Below, one piece after another: positions 1 to 12,721 of a stretch of 64,000 nt of DNA. The notes beneath the pieces are model-generated. The model ran no database searches and had not been told where the DNA came from. It worked only from the letters and a program-made list of their open reading frames with translations. The translations under genes and the position numbers were made by a program. How positions within the stretch are numbered: position 1 is the first letter of the stretch; each line of letters starts with the position of its first letter. This DNA is from Ciona savignyi. Its lineage: Eukaryota > Chordata > Ascidiacea > Phlebobranchia > Cionidae. Location: NCBI GenBank assembly GCA_000149265.1, contig CH003228.1, positions 2,189,801 to 2,253,800 of the forward strand, given 5' to 3'.

Positions 1-1593
1 ATGTATGACAACAACGTATCGGTTGGTCATTGTAGTATAATCCCCTTGGGGCGAACCGCTAAAATAAGTGGTAAAAACATAAAATTTCCAAACTGTTTTT
101 TAAGTCGTTTGGACATCTGATTACGAACTTAACACGCGTTTCAAACATTTTCAGTCTTTAAAAAACAGACCGGACAAAACCAATACGTATTCTTTTTACA
201 CAAATACGTAGTACAAAACCAATACGTAACCGTAACTACACTGTTAAAAATAAATAATAAATGGGATACCGTCAATACGCAATTCAGCAACAAAAGGTAA
301 AAATTGTAACTTGTAATTTAACAATAAATCTATAGTACCCTAAACATAGTAAAAGTGCATCGTTATGCATAAAATATAAGTTAAACATTAAACCTGTACC
401 TATTGGTTTCGAAGCTCCACCCGTCCGAGGCATGAATTTCTTCAATATAGATCACAATAAAATCGGCGCTGTCCTTGAATCGTTGAGCTACCGTCGAAAA
501 CTGATTCAAGGAAGCCATGAACGGTGGTCAGGAACACGATCCAAAATTGACGACCAGAGGCCTTCCAGGTTTCATAAAATCCAGCAACCTGTGGAAGCGA
601 TACATGGGTTACATATTTTTAAAAACTGACTTATAGCCCAAACCAACAAATATAGCGTTTATAAGTACAATGCGTATAAAATAGTTTACCTGCAAATTTC
701 TTTTGAATCGAACCGAATAATTCTGGGATTGGGAGCTTTTCCGCCAGTAGTGGCCCTGCGGCTCATATCCACCACCATGCATTTGTAGAAAAACATTTTG
801 ATTGCAGCAAAAGAGCTGCAATTTTATTTCGTGAAATATTAAGGATTTCACATAAATAAACCCTTTACACAATAAAACAGTAACGCTGTGTAATTAACAA
901 ATGGCAGTTATAATTTTAAATGAAACTTATCCTACTTTATTATTTTTTGAGGGCGTAAGTTGACTCCTTTCCCTTTAACATTCTCTTTTGTTCTTGTAAT
1001 CAATATAGATTTCACTGAAAAGTACAAATTAGTTTTATAACATACTAGTCAAAAAAGGGATACTAGTCAAATTTATTGATATAAATAAATTTATCAGGCT
1101 AAATTCGTTATAATACTTTCGTAAAGGGCAAACATCTAACATAGAACCATTTAAAAAGTGTTGAAACTTTACTTACATCTTGAACTGAGTTGCAAATCAC
1201 GCCATATGAAGTACAGTGTATATCCAACGAAAAAACAAAAGTTTCCAAAAAACCTAAAGAATTTCCAGTCGAGAATACTGACCACACTTGTCATCTCTAT
1301 ACGTATAAACACTGTAAGATTGTGCTGTGATTGTGCGTGAAAGGAAATTTGCGCCTACTCGTTAGGATTCACTATCTCACTTACGCACGTCGAGGGCGGG
1401 TGTGTGTTTTTTTAAAGTTTGTTTTCGTTCCCCTACCTCATACCGTTGTTAATCAATATTTTAAAGCCTAGATTTAAGCTCTTTTTTGAGATAAGCTTGT
1501 CCTTCCAATTTCTGCCAGTTTTGTAATAAACCTAGTAATCTTACTGATGGTTAACCATGTACTTTGATCGAACATTAACCAATTCTGTGAACA
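1..1593. other. Non-coding stretch
   Basis: No convincing exon is seen on either strand. Open frames here are short, lack splice partners and resemble no family I know. The only structure is a short direct repeat near the left edge: a 16-base unit at about 174-189 recurs at about 213-228. Confidence 0.5.
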
Positions 1594-1837
1594 CGGTACC
1601 TCTAAATACCACATGACCGCAAGGACCGTATATGGAGCGCTTAAATCGCTTTGAGCGCTTGGGTCGCTTACTATACAGTACTTCGTAATTACAAAACCAT
1701 GATGTTAATGTTAGGGTTAGGGTTAAAGTTAGTTCTGTGGTTGAGATTAGAGTTTGGGACAAGGTTGGAATTACTTTCCATATCAATCTAAGTGATCCAA
1801 GCGCTCCAAGCGATCCTGTAGTATTTAGAGTCACTCC
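1594..1837. mobile_element. hAT-type MITE, about 244 bp
   Basis: A non-autonomous element with terminal inverted repeats. The left end begins CGGTACCTCTAAATAC and the right end is close to its reverse complement (GTATTTAGAGTCACTCC). Both arms carry an internal motif built from repeats of GATCCAAGCG or its complement. It is flanked by 8-bp direct repeats, TGTGAACA (1586-1593) and TGTAAACA (1838-1845), which differ at one base. An 8-bp duplication fits hAT transposase. The core contains two telomere-like TTAGGG units. A sibling copy lies at 45885-46281. No coding capacity is seen. Confidence 0.85.
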
Positions 1838-2826
1838 TGTAAACACAGGTGGGATACTCGTATAAGGCGTTCCGCCTCAACGATTCAATGCAAATATTTT
1901 ATATTTGCAATGTACTGCAACAAGTCCTTCATTATACGATTCAAGATTCTAAACAATAAAGCAGTTAATTGCATTTTATATATTTGTTTATTAACCCGAC
2001 TCATCTACTTCGGCCTATGGTCATATGTAAGTTCAATATGGTTAAGAGCTAATATTGTTATGTGATAACAGTTTTTCGACGCTAAAGTGCTACTTTTTTG
2101 GTTTTACAATAAAGTAAAACGATAGAAAGAGAGAGTGGCTACCACGTTTTAACCAGCAGCATTTTAAAAACCCATCTTGAATAAATGCTGTTTCTGCATG
2201 CAGAAACCACGGATTCCCTGGTTATAGTTTATTATTCTTAGTATATCTCAAACAAAGATTATATTTGTTTCCGCAAGAATAAACTTGCAAGAATAAAAGT
2301 TTTTTGTGTTTACATTGGGGGGAAAAGTTTAAGCTCAATTAGATAGTTTTTTAATATTTGGCAAGTTGTGACTAAACAGGAGCCAAATAATTCAGACAAA
2401 GAATTACGACAAATAACTTACTTTTCTTAAATGCATAATAAACAAGAAATTGCTTTTAAAATTCAAAAGCTCGACACTGAGAAAGTGGGCTTTGCAGTGT
2501 GGTGAAAAGCGTCATAATAAGAAATAGAAATAAGGGAGTATATCATAATCCCTCGTGAAATAGACATACGATATACATAATAACGAGGGCAAATAAATCT
2601 TACAACAATATACAGTGTAGTCGAAACATGCCAGCCTATTCTTGAAGGTACTTCATGTTGTTACTTACAATCTGTCGAGTTTGCATCACCATTATTTATT
2701 TGTTCTAAAGAAATTTTGCAGGATAAGAAACCATGTGTTTGATAAAAAATACACTTCTAGTGTATTTTCCCAAGTAAATTTAAAGCACTGCATTTCATTT
2801 TCATGAAAGACACACTATCATTGATT
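1838..2826. other. Non-coding stretch
   Basis: AT-rich DNA between the MITE and the 3' end of the seven-helix protein gene. No exon or RNA gene is recognised. Confidence 0.5.
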
Positions 2827-3683
2827 TCAAAGCTTTAACAGTGACGTCAAAATATCTTGATTTGCATCAAATCCCAAAGTAATGACGAGCAAGTTGATGA
2901 CAATTGCAACATCATAAGGTGAATTTGTCGTTCCTTTGTTAAGATCGCGCGGAAGGACGAAGGAGATTATTAGTGCAGGGATCGAGTCCGACAGTATGCA
3001 TATTGAAGCTATCGCCACAAGTCTTTTTATTGTGCCAAGCAATTTACCCCCTGTGTTCGCAGATTCGCCCCCATCTGTTTTCCAGTAACGATATAGTGGG
3101 AAGATCAGCAGAGTCAGAAAAAGAAATTGCCCGGACACGGTGCAAGCATAGCAAACGTAAAGGGGATAGTTGACCTGCCTTTTCAACCGCAATATACACC
3201 CACTCACACTTGCGATGTAGTTTAACGGTTGTATGAATATCACCATCAGCGATATTACACATGCCCAGATATATATTATGCATAATCTACGGATCACACT
3301 TAGTCTCTTTCCAAACTTTATTATTGTTAACTTTGAATACAAAAGATTCTGTCTGAACCACAGATTGCTAAATACGAAACCAGTTGCCAAACCATACAGT
3401 ATTATACTCATATCGGTAACCCATTCGCAAGTGATATCGTCGCTGATGTCCGAGTTGAGATACAACAGCACTTGACTGAAAATGAGAGAACTTCACATGA
3501 AATCGATGCAAGCAATGCACACATATAAACCCCATCTTTGTGTTTGCCTGATTTCGCCACGTATACCAACAATGACGCCAAAAGCCATGTCGTTGGAACA
3601 AATAAAATACCTAATATTGTCTGACTGATTATCTTCTCGAAACTTCCGTTACCATATGTAACGTTACTACTGTTCATGGCCAT
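2827..3683 (-). CDS. Seven-helix membrane protein, GPCR-like
   Basis: This encodes a hydrophobic protein with GPCR-like topology, but I recognise no specific receptor family. The chosen start is the ATG at 3683 (MAMNSSNVT). It gives a short extracellular N-terminus with two N-glycosylation sequons (NSS, NVT), followed by a membrane segment (TILGILFVPTTWLLASLLVYVA). After a frame change near 3476-3525 the minus strand continues through about five further hydrophobic segments separated by basic loops, to a stop at 2827. An acceptor-like TTTTCAG ends at 3476. A donor at about 3525 would give a roughly 50-bp intron but would remove part of helix 2. The frame change is therefore either a very short intron or a lesion in a decaying gene. 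No DRY or NPxxY motif is visible, so this may be a lineage-specific receptor. The family is unknown; the topology is fairly secure. Confidence 0.55.
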
Positions 3684-5165
3684 GCGTTTAAAAGCAATCA
3701 GCTCCGGTAATGAGTAATCACATAAACAGTTGGAAGTACTTATACAATACAATAGAGAAAACAATGAGGAGCAGTACACGGTGGGTGGATGTAAGTCAAT
3801 ACAAAAAACTAAATTTAGGTATATTATAAATAAATGAAGGTGGGCGACATTTAAGGCTAAAACTGATCTGAATCGCTAGACCATTGTTTAGGAGGCAATC
3901 AACCAATTATTGTCCCTATCTATCCAATACAATATGTTCCCACTAAGGGCTGTTACTCAAAATCCTGCGACAGGAAGTTTTATCTTTTCTATAACATAAA
4001 ACTGAAGATTGGATTTTCTACCCAATCCCCTTCGATTTTTACCTAAAAATGTACCCCCGCGTACATTGGCAACTTTTTCTCAACACAACAGCAGGGAAAT
4101 AAATAATCAACATATTTATATCACGATTTCCCGCCCCAATGTTAAAAAACTGCACAACTAAACAACAATTTTGGCGCCAAGCCTTCCACATATAAATTCT
4201 AACCGCCCCAGCATTAGGGAATCACTACAATAGTTACTCAGCAAATCACTTACTTAAACATCATGACTAAAAACCCGTAATATCCCAAAGCTTATATATA
4301 GATCAATTTTAATTGGTTGTACGCCATATACAGCGTCAATGGGAACCACACAAATTATAACTCCTACACGCGACGAGGAATTTAGGATTAAACGAAATGA
4401 AACAAGATGGTTTGTGTGTGTATATGGGGGCATGGAGATGTGTCTACATTTCTTACTTAAACAATGTTAGCAAATTTTGTTGTAAATAATATTTCTTTGT
4501 TTTGAATAGTGTTTCTCGATTTTGAGTTAAATAATATCGGTAAACTGTTTATTGAATAAAGTTGGTAGATGTTGTGTTATATAAAATAAGTCGATTTTGC
4601 GTTGAATCATGCAAGTATAAAAACACGTTTAAAAACGATATATAAAAGCTATTCTTATAAAAAGAATAATCTCTTCATGGAAAACCTCTCTAAGCCAGTA
4701 TCAGTGCGAGGAAACAATCAAACGCCTTTCCGCTCTTTCGCCCATATGCGTTGCCTGGCGCCAGCACTGCATACAGTGTACTCACATTGTGTATAGAGAA
4801 GCTCTTACCAGTAAGCCATCATATGCGCGATTAGTGAAGTAAACATACCAGTTCATGAAGTGAAGCCATCACACCGGTGTATCAAGGAAGCCATAAATTT
4901 ATGACAAAGAGGCAGTATGTAGTATGTGCGTCTGTGATGCCTTAGTTTTATGTAATATTGTTGTCAAATTGACAAATATGGCTAATACTCGATAGAAAGG
5001 TTGCTACCTACGATAGAAATAAGTAAGCGAATTGCGTTGAATGGGATTTCATTAAACCATACGTTTACATTTTCCATTTTTTTTTATATTCGCACCGAAT
5101 AAGGGATGTATAGCATGGTTTGTATGGAAGCGTACTAATTGTTGCTTTACTTGTATTTAAGGGCG
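3684..5165. other. Upstream region of ACE copy A
   Basis: No exon is recognised. The last several hundred bases do not resemble the matching region upstream of ACE copies B and C, so copy A has its own upstream DNA and presumably its own promoter. An acceptor-like TTTAAG lies four bases before the ATG at 5166, so a 5' UTR intron is possible. Confidence 0.45.
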
Positions 5166-8100
5166 ATGAAGTTTGTCTGTTTCATTGTTGTGATTATTGC
5201 AACGCAATGCAACGGATACAATGATCTCTATGACATAAGCCAATTTCTCGAGCAATGGGATGCAAACAGAGTTCTGTCGACGTACGATTGCAGCTACTGC
5301 AGACGTATGGACAAGTTAGAAAGTTTCGAAACTGAGCATAACTTATCTCGAACTAAAAGAGATGTAGAGAGCAATGAACCATTGTTATCAAGTGTTCGTC
5401 TTGAAGACGAAGATGCAAATTTCGATTTATTTCAAGAAGATGAGCAAACATCACACAAGGCAAAAAATGATTTTTTTGATCGCATGATCGGTCTCAGCCA
5501 CCTACCAGGTATGTACGGTACTAATGCCTTCAATGTTATGTATAGACAGTGATCTATATAAACAACATAAATTCTTTCACAAGATTCAAGTTCCGAAAAA
5601 GAAAATGACGCAGGAAAGGACAACATCAGACAAAAGCGGAACGTGGAAACAAGTGGGTGACGTAATAACATAGTTATTTTAAAATACAACATGTTGTCAT
5701 CTAACAGATTCCAAAAAAGTTGCGAGATTTCTTCGGTCTTACCAATACAATCTTGATAAATGGCGCCGAATAGACGGTCTCAGCAACTTTGCAAGAGAAA
5801 CGAATATCACTAAACATAATACAGCAGTGCATACTAAGGTTGGTGATACTTTTCGACATGTCCCAATACTAGAATATTTACGATGGCTGTGTTCATTCTG
5901 AGGAGTCGGGAAGAACAGTTAAATGTGGCAACAATAGCCCATAGAAATTAAGGAAAAATAGTGTCTATTTGTTAATAAAGGCATATAGGTCGTTTTTATT
6001 TCCCTAATATGTGTGTGAAATGTCTGCAGTAGGGTAGGGGAAATCCTAATTGGCCACCATTTTGAAATGGCGAATTTCGTCAATTATGTCAGGAAATTAT
6101 ACTTTTAGTTGTGTTTAACACATCACCGCTGGAGAAAGTTTAAAAAAGAATATTAAGTAATTTTTAAATTTTCGGATTTTTTTACGTTTAAGTAATTTTA
6201 ACGTTTGCATAAAAACCAACACTGAAAATAACAAATTTTATTTTAATTAGTATCTGAATTTTGTATCTTTTTTAATTTTTTTTTATTAAAGGTAAACCGC
6301 GGCGTTGGCACACAATATGTTGTGCAACGGCAAAAATAGCCTTAATCTTATTTTTTGCAAACCACCCAGCGTTCTAAGTCTCTAAATGTAAATAAAATTT
6401 GTACGCAAAATCATCTGAGAGATATTGCAGGGTGAAATAATACAATATAATATCAAGTATTTACGCGCTTATTGAATAACTTGTTAATTAAAGTACCATA
6501 TTTACTCAACTCAATACTCAAATAATTACATTCTTGAAATAACAGACATCACTGGAATTCACCAAATGGCTGTTAAAGAAACAGAAAATCGCTGCAAAGT
6601 TTAGCTTACGGGGTCTCAGTTGTGACCAAACCAGAATGATTAAATCCATTCGAAAATCATCCAGTTGCAAAGAACCAGCGCTCAGAAAGTAAAAACGTTT
6701 ATAATATATATATATATTTTTTTAAGGATTAGTTTGTTTGTTTTGAAACTACGTCACTATATTTCGCAATATGCATCTTTTAAAACAATTCATCGATTTC
6801 TGTTTTTAAATTAGTATAGATGCTATGAATGATTTTGGATTGCTGTTGAGTAGATAAGGATATTTATGTTTTATCCCAATGGGGGGAGTTAAAACATGTG
6901 TTGTAGTTAATTGGTATACGATTTTTAACCCAACAGAGGTACTTAAGTTATTAGTTTAAATCAAAATTATTAAACTTTTTTGAATACACATATACCACTT
7001 GTGTGCATTGAATACGCATTAATAAAACTGATTTAATATTTCGGCTTTACTTTATGCCTTCGCAACGGTATTTTCCTTTCCAAGAAAAATAGGTATTTGT
7101 GGTTTTTAAAATATATTTTGTGGTTTTTAAAAGCAATAGTTTCGACATTTTAATAACAATTTTCATACATAATTCACATTATCTCTTGAAATGGAAAATC
7201 GATTTTACGCAGGGAAAAGGTGCGAAAAAGGAACAGGATAACGGCAATATACAGCAAGGCGAAGGTCTGCCGGCCGAATGAGCCAACTAAATGTCTCATG
7301 TACGAACCGGGTATCATCAACTTGTTTGCCAAATCGAGAAATTATAGGTGAGTACTTCCTATTTATGGTTTAAATGATAAAAAAACAGATAATTATTGTT
7401 CGTGTTGTAAAGCATCTGGTGAAGTGTTTTAGAAAGATAAGTACGATTAACGAGTTGGCATAAATATTTCTATGTTTTACGTGAAATAATAGAAACAATT
7501 TAAGATAAAATTAAGTTAAAATACTAATAAACAGATACATACGTTACATAGTGATTATTCTTATGTTTGACATGATTCACAATCACATACCGCATACTTT
7601 TTATGTCTGCCTATAGGGTTCTGTTCCTAAGGCATTTAATACAGCCATATATATTTAATATAAAATAATATATTTTATAAATTTAAAATATTTTTATACT
7701 TGAAATTTGTTAAGCGGGTATCCATGCCGCTGTTGGCAAGACTAAACTATTTAAGAAACACTGGTTTACCATATTATTTCAGTGAGCTTCTTTGGGCTTG
7801 GAAGGGATGGAGAGACGCTATTGGTCCTAAGGTCCGGACAGATTGGGAACGAATCATTGAAATTGAAAATATCGGGGCTCGCGAAAACAGTATGAGGCTT
7901 TTATATAACATTTAATTATTTAACGTAACGAATTCCCTGTCAATAGATTATACGGACGAAGGCGCCGCATGGAGAACAAATTATCAGGTGAGTAATTTAC
8001 GAGGGAAAGTAGAGAAATTGTGGGCACAACTTCGACCGTTCTATCTTCAATTACATTCGTATGTGAGATACAAGCTTAAGCAAGAGTATGGCGACCATGT

Positions 8101-10494
8101 TAACCTGACTGGGCCTATTCCAGCTCATCTATTAGGTAATATGTCGTATTTAAAATATTTGATTTTTTTGTAAACCGATCGATTAATCTCCTGTTACTAA
8201 CTTATTTTGTTTAAGCAATTGACACAATCATAAATGTGTAACATTCTTTTTAGGAGAAATTTGGGCGATGTCGTGGCTAAATATTTATAACCTTACAAAA
8301 CCATATCCAAACGTGAACGCTTTCCAAGTTGACAAGGGAATGAAAGATATGAATTACACGACCCACGATATGTTTGTTCTCGCAGACAACTTCTACCAGT
8401 CCATGGGTAAGTGAAGGGACTTAGAAATCGACATGTTAAATCTCTAACCTTAGTGGAACTAAAGGAATGTAAAAGGACAGGTAGATGTTTCCAAAGAGAT
8501 TCTTTTATAGACCTAATATTGAAACCACAGGTTTACCCGCTATGCCTGATAATTTCTGGAAGTATTCAATGTTTACTCGACCAAAGAACCGTTCTGTCGT
8601 TTGTTATGCTTCTGCCTGGAACATGGGACATGATAAACAAGGAAAAGAAGACGTTAGGTAAAGGGAATGGACTTACCCAAGAAATCACTTTCTTACCAGA
8701 AAATTCTATACAGGTTAAAGATGTGTGCGGTGGTAAACGCCAATTACTTGTACACTGTTCATCACGAAATGGGACACTGTCAGTATTACCTTGCTTATAA
8801 CGAGGCCCAGCCACCAGAATTCCGGGTATGACTTAATATAAATATAAAGGGATATTATTTCTTTGTTTGTGTTATGTCTTGACCTTTAAAGAGGAAATGA
8901 CGTTTACAGTTTTTATAATGATACTACTTTATTTAGTATAATGGGACATAGTTCTCCACCTACTAGGATAAAAACATAGCAAACTATTTAACTTAAGCAT
9001 TACTCAGCTATTGTACACAGGCCGGTGCGAACAACGGTTTCCACGAAGCCATTGGAGATACCGCAGCTTTGTCTGTCATTAATCCGACTCATCTTAAAAA
9101 GTTAGGAATCTTAAAACCCGTAGATGCCGAGACCAAACACCGTGAGTAGAAAGGCATTCCATTAGATTAAACCTTTTTAATACTTAACGATCAAATGATA
9201 TATATACAAATAGTTTATCCACTTTTATGGGTGTTTTCGTGATTTACTCATTTTGAAATGGCCCCTTTGTCCAATGAACCACCAGACAGGTTACAGTTAA
9301 TGAGTTCTAAAAATACCTTCACAATTTTGCATTTTAGCTGCTGTGAAAATATTAGTGACGTTATAGTATGAATTATATGTTTGTCAAATGAAAGTTAATG
9401 CTTTTGACGTGGTGGTGTATGACGAGTCTGGTATGGAAATATCGGCGCATTTCTTTTGTGGAAACATCTTTTAGTGTACTATAGTTTAAAATACTACAAT
9501 ATTGCGATTATCTTAAGTATAATAATATGGTGGTCAGAAATCAGCACATGTCCATCACCCTGTATTTATTAGAAAGAATTATTTTATGTATTTTATACAA
9601 GTAAAATTTTTAGAGCAAAATATCAACTTCCTTCTGAAACGGGCATTGGAGAAAGTGGCGTTCTTCCCGTTTTCCATATCGTTAGAATTCTGGCGCTGGG
9701 ATGTATTTAGCGGGAAAATTACTAACCAGCATTTGAACGCTGGATGGTGGGAGAACAAGTAAGTCTTGAGCTCGGCAATAGCATTAACGTTTGGAATGAT
9801 GTAACAGTTACACTGTGTGTGTGTGCACGCGTTGTTAACGAATATGTCTTACATTGCTTAATATAATATTTATTCGATTCGTCGTCATAGACAAATCGTT
9901 GTTATACAGATTAAAGTACCAGGGGATTTACCCGCCGGTAGAACGAACTGAACACGATTTCGACCCAGCCAGCAAATATCACGTAACTAGTGGGACGCCG
10001 TATATCAGGTAATTAGCTTGGCTCGTATTTATTGTTTTATTAATGTTGGTTTATAGATTTCGTGTACCATTTTTTGTCACAAAATAACTGATTTTTACAG
10101 ATATTTTATCGCACATATTCTGGAGTTCCAGTTTTACGAAACACTATGTAAATTGTCTGGTCACAAAGGACCATTGCACTTGTGCGATTTTCAGGGGTCA
10201 AAAGTTGCTGGGCGTCATTTCAGGTGAGTGTGTTACTGAATCCCTTTATTTACTAAAACTGTACGATTTTCATAGCCATCTTCTAATACGGAGAATTCGT
10301 TTAATGTAAAGTTTAAATTCCCTTTTAGGAAAATGCTAGAAATGGGAAATAGCAAACATTGGGAAGATATTCTTCGAAAACTATCGGGATCTTGTCACAT
10401 GGACGCGGGTTCTACGCTTCGTTTCTTTAAACCACTAACCCAGTGGCTGGTAAAGGAAAACAAGCGACTTGGAAATAAGATCGGATGGGACTAG
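5166..10494 (+). CDS. Secreted ACE (peptidyl-dipeptidase), copy A
   Basis: Zinc dipeptidyl carboxypeptidase of family M2, single-domain and secreted. Fifteen coding exons: 5166-5508, 5584-5652, 5708-5838, 6546-6688, 7213-7347, 7783-7889, 7947-8135, 8254-8406, 8531-8657, 8714-8825, 9021-9141, 9614-9758, 9910-10008, 10101-10223, 10329-10494. They join in frame to 720 aa. A signal peptide covers residues 1-17. An acidic pro-region follows, with basic sites RTKR (62-65) and RQKR (130-133), and the catalytic domain starts near 142. Zinc site: HEMGH 483-487 with Glu512. Substrate and chloride residues in the K..H......Y.RY segment (614-626) are kept, as are three disulfide pairs. The usual pocket His of CHASAW is Tyr449. 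There is no C-terminal membrane anchor, so the protein should be soluble. First of three tandem copies, about 7.5 kb apart. An AATAAA follows near 10756. Confidence 0.95.
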
Positions 10495-12721
10495 GAAACC
10501 CAACTGATATAGAATGGCTGCAATTTTATTTATTGTGTTATATTTTTATTTTGTTGCAACAGTGCTTATCACATGCAATATGATTTATTTAAATTTACGA
10601 AAGAAAAATGTTGTTCTTTGTCTTTTGTCGATATAACTTATTGATGTTGCAAACTGTAATAGAGTTTTGAATTCTACCTGAATTTTGTACACTGTCAGTG
10701 TTAGTTCTGCGGGTGGAGCAATGGGTTCCTATTTCGAAAATGACGCGTATCGTTGAATAAAAAACACGGTCGAGAATAGTTGTTACGACGATACGATTTT
10801 TAAACTTTGGGTTTTTAGCGGTACGGAAAATGCGGTATCAGAATAAAATCCTATACACGACAACTTATAAGTAATTAATTCGAAAAGAAGAAAGCCTATG
10901 CCATGTGGTCCAGTCTAGGCGATTGTAACACAAACGCCCATTGTTACGTACATCGTTATGACGCATATAATGTTTTAAGATAGGATATATTCATGTTTAT
11001 CCCCGTGAATTGAAAAAAAACAAGGGGGTGAACACACGGGCAATCGTCAGATCAACTCGCGCCCACCGTCGGGTTGCCGGAGCTATTGCAGTATGTTGTG
11101 TATGATACACAAGTTCGTTTAATTTAGTAGAATCCAATAATTCGCTGGGTTTAGGCAATGTCCGATAAGTGCCTTGACTGAGGACGCAATCGACTATAGC
11201 TAGACAAGTTTCGAACCTGCAGCCTTTTGGTTGAAAGGTATCGCGCTAAACAAGCAGGCTAACCGGTCGGACCGGTTTTTGGCATTGATATCAAGAAATA
11301 TGACATTTTGTTTGATAAGCTCAGTGCAATAACCTTTTTTAAATCATGTTATAAAGTTGATTGTCCGACCGAAATGTTATGGTGGGTTACTGCGTCACCT
11401 TTTAGCAAAACAGATCCGAAATGATAGGTAGTCAGTTAGTTATAAGGCAAGGCAATCTGTGGAAACTATAAAGTCCCGAGTTATCCAACAAAATTTGGCA
11501 TACATGTGTTTTAAAATATGCTAAAGCTGGTTAATGCAGTTTTGAATACTCCGGATTTGGGATGATGATCAGGCGTTTCCGAATGATCAAACCAGCTGAA
11601 CTATACAGACACACACAATATTTTGTGTGAAAATATGAACCATGAGAATCGTGTTTAGTTTGCCCGATCCCTGCTTTGGATGTTGTTTAGCTTCAGGGTA
11701 TTTCATGGGTATAGGTGGCTGCAATATTTTCTCCAACGACATATTGGGCATGTTAAAATTACCATAACTTCCTAGACATGTTAAAATATTTAACAATCTT
11801 TTGAGTACAACACTCTTGTCAATTATTGTAAAATTCAGGTATCGAAGAATGGTGATATATATACAGTGTTCTGCCTAGATATCGGTAGCAATAGAGTTAT
11901 GTTAAAGATGTGGTAATTTTGTTTTTTTTCCAAATATTAATGGGACTCTTGGGGTTACTTTTTATTAAATGATTTTTTGTATCTCTTCGTGTGTTATGTG
12001 TACGGCCTTGTGTCACTTATGTTACGAATTTTAATGCGAAAGCAATAAGTGACAAAGCAGTGCGTTTCCGCTTTATTGACCATATGCGTTTTCAGTCACA
12101 AGCAAGAGCGGTAGGCACAGTAAATCATATATAATCAGTTTATAGTGGAGTTTGCTTTATTAGTAAGAGTAACATAAGCTAAATAGACAACTATAAAGTA
12201 TAATCATGTTTTGAGCAGTATATTGCTGCGGTTTAAACTGCCACTAAAAACGTTTACAGTCCAGAGCATGTCTGGAATTTCTCGGACGTAATTTATTCTA
12301 AATGTTCCACGGCACATATTAACAAACGATATAAACGTTGTAGGCCTATAAGACCAGGGGGTTCTATAAATGTAACCAGGAAAGCCGATTGTTTCCTCGT
12401 GCAGAAACAGATATCATACAGTGACACATGGTTTTACAGAAAATGGTGGTTTACACTCTCTCGGTATCCATATAGACTATATTTTTGTAGTTTATTTTGT
12501 CTCCTGTGAAACAAGAGCAATTGTTATAACACAGGTATATCACTCATTTAATCCAGGCCACCTTCAAATAATGTTGCTTACTTGTTACCAATAGAAAGTT
12601 GGTAGAGTGAAGGTCGAATCGAGGTGCAGACTGGTGAAGAATTACTTCTTTATTCATTTGATCAATCAGTCAGACACTTATAATAAATATCCAGTTGCGA
12701 ATATGTTTGTTTTGCAGGAAG
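10495..12721. other. ACE A-B spacer
   Basis: Duplicated spacer, closely similar to 18124-20151. It contains the 3' UTR of copy A, a minus-oriented SINE (10981-11273), and then the upstream region shared with copy C. Its last part ends in an acceptor TTTTGCAG at 12718, four bases before the ATG of copy B, so a 5' UTR intron is likely in copies B and C. Short open frames here are not convincing genes. Confidence 0.7.
10981..11273 (-). mobile_element. tRNA-headed SINE, near full length
   Basis: Minus-oriented copy of the main SINE. Read on the minus strand it has a tRNA-like head with box-A-like and box-B-like motifs, a conserved body (GGGCGCGAG-like, then CCCGTGTG, then a CCCC(C)TTG segment), and a tail ending in CATGAATATATCCTA. 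It lies in the spacer downstream of ACE copy A and is matched by a copy at the same place downstream of ACE copy B. Confidence 0.8.

Noticed and set aside
1707-1722. Interstitial telomere repeat
   Set aside because: Only about two units are present, and they are explained as part of a MITE core that recurs at 46157.
1541-1846. A 101-codon minus-strand open frame
   Set aside because: It lies across the MITE at 1594-1837 and is explained by its repeats. It has no splice context or family resemblance.
6703-6720. TA-rich run in ACE copy A
   Set aside because: A simple microsatellite-like run in an intron, also seen in copy C. No regulatory meaning can be supported.
8411-8800. A 129-codon open frame within ACE copy A
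   Set aside because: It is a wrong-frame read through ACE exons 9 and 10 and the intron between them. The correct frame gives the CYASAW and HEMGH motifs.
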